DNA from: Halieaceae bacterium
GTDB taxonomy: Bacteria; Pseudomonadota; Gammaproteobacteria; Pseudomonadales; Halieaceae
DNA: 64,000 bases
Direction: 5' to 3'
Assembly (NCBI GenBank): GCA_002721785.1
Contig: PBLO01000020.1
Location: forward strand, 1-64,000
The number at the start of each line of letters is the position of its first letter. The stretch's first letter is position 1. Below are positions 62,915 to 64,000 of the stretch, in pieces. Under the pieces are notes generated by a model. The model was given only the letters and a program-made list of their open reading frames with translations, searched no databases and was not told the origin of the DNA. The position numbers and the translations under genes are program-made.

Positions 62915-64000
62915 ATGCACCTCGCGTTTATTGGCTCCCGCAGTCAGGCCGGACTCCAGGCCCCGGCCGTCACCGTAGAAATCCACCTCAGCTCGGGTCT
63001 ACCCAGCTTTCATGTCGTCGGGCTCGCAGAATCGGCCTCACGGGAAATTCGTAGCCGGGTGCGCAGCGCGATTGTCAGCTCCCATCTCAAGTGGCCCGAC
63101 TTCAACATCACGGTGAATCTCGCACCCTGCGAGCAAGCCAAGCAAGGAACCCGATACGATCTCCCGATCGCGCTCGGTCTGCTGGTCGCGTCTAATCAAT
63201 TGCCATCCTCCGCCATTGAAAAACGGGAGTTCCTGGGGGAGTTGGGGTTGGATGGCAGCATTCGACCCAGTCGGGGGGCATTGTCCGCCACCCTCGCTGC
63301 CACCCTGGATGCACACAGTATGTGCGTCGCATCTACCGGCGCAGAAGATCTCGCGTGTGTCCCGGACAGCACGGTCATCGCGGCGCCTGATCTGTTGTCC
63401 ATGTGTGCCATATTGAGAGCGGACCAACCCGCCCGTGTTGCGCCCGCGCCCTCTTCACCACCAGCCGCTCAATTTCCTGACCTGTCGAGTATTCGTGGTC
63501 AGCCACTTCTGGTTCGCACGCTGGAATTGGCGGCCGCGGGCGGCCACCATCTGTTGATGACCGGCCCTCCGGGCGTGGGCAAAACGCTGGCAGCCTCGAC
63601 CGTGCCGGGTCTGCTCCCGCCGCTGCCCCCCGAAACACAACAGCAACTGTGGCTGCTTCAGGATCTGACTGGCGATGAGAGATTATCGACCCCTCCCTTC
63701 CGGTCACCTCATCACAGCAGCAGCATCGCCGCGTTAATCGGCGGTACCGCCAAGGCACTGCCGGGCGAGATCTCTATGGCACATGGTGGGGTGCTGTTTT
63801 TGGATGAACTCACCGAGTTTCCGCGCGCGGTGCTCAATCAGCTCCGCCAACCCATCGAGGAAGGCAGGATTTGTGTCAGCCGTGCAGAACATCAGCACTG
63901 GTATCCCGCCCAGTTTCAGTTAATCGCCGCTATGAATCCCTGCCCTTGCGGTCTGGCGGGCAGCGAGGACGCACAGTGCCGATGCACGCCCGACACCATT
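62915..64000 (+). CDS. comM: YifB/ComM-family Mg-chelatase-like AAA+ ATPase (runs off window end)
   Basis: MHLAFIGSRSQAGLQAPAVTVEIHLSSGLPSFHVVGLAESASREIRSRVRSAI...GPPGVGKTLAAS...FLDELTEF...AAMNPCPCG. Confidence 0.93.
   Translation, partial: MHLAFIGSRSQAGLQAPAVTVEIHLSSGLPSFHVVGLAESASREIRSRVRSAIVSSHLKWPDFNITVNLAPCEQAKQGTRYDLPIALGLLVASNQLPSSAIEKREFLGELGLDGSIRPSRGALSATLAATLDAHSMCVASTGAEDLACVPDSTVIAAPDLLSMCAILRADQPARVAPAPSSPPAAQFPDLSSIRGQPLLVRTLELAAAGGHHLLMTGPPGVGKTLAASTVPGLLPPLPPETQQQLWLLQDLTGDERLSTPPFRSPHHSSSIAALIGGTAKALPGEISMAHGGVLFLDELTEFPRAVLNQLRQPIEEGRICVSRAEHQHWYPAQFQLIAAMNPCPCGLAGSEDAQCRCTPDTI

Overview
This window is a gammaproteobacterial chromosome segment. Gene content and order resemble Halieaceae/OM60-like or Pseudomonas-like genomes, which is an inference from the genes because no database search was run. 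Positions 1-16941 hold an accessory catabolic island: two Rieske oxygenase alpha subunits, a Rieske ferredoxin, two MDR reductases, three SDRs, a DUF35 + SCP2-type thiolase pair, three acyl-CoA dehydrogenases, an acyl-CoA ligase, two NTF2/SnoaL-like proteins and a TetR regulator. Positions 17000-64000 are mostly housekeeping: dinG-like, rpsT, hslO, pckA, RND efflux, moaA, MoxR/CoxE, DUF1631, pilU, gshA, fkpA, trxA, rho, ubiD, hemCDXY, argH, cyaY, lptM, lysA, dapF, yigB-like HAD, glnK/amtB/glnK, ubiK and comM. The strongest second-look items are: (i) a CMANC-N2-GCTTG inverted repeat over the -35 region of four divergent promoters in the catabolic island, suggesting a dedicated regulon; (ii) an in-frame TAA inside a pilU-like gene; (iii) a near-consensus sigma54 promoter plus GCAC-N7-GTGC NtrC-type site upstream of glnK-amtB; (iv) a UUCG-tetraloop terminator for amtB embedded in the coding end of a convergent gene; (v) a phasin-like protein with a histone-H1-like tail. 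I saw no CRISPR array, rRNA, tRNA, prophage or transposase. ORFs that run off the window edges (1..224 minus, 62915..64000 plus) and the 35-aa lptM were read from the sequence because the ORF track omits them.
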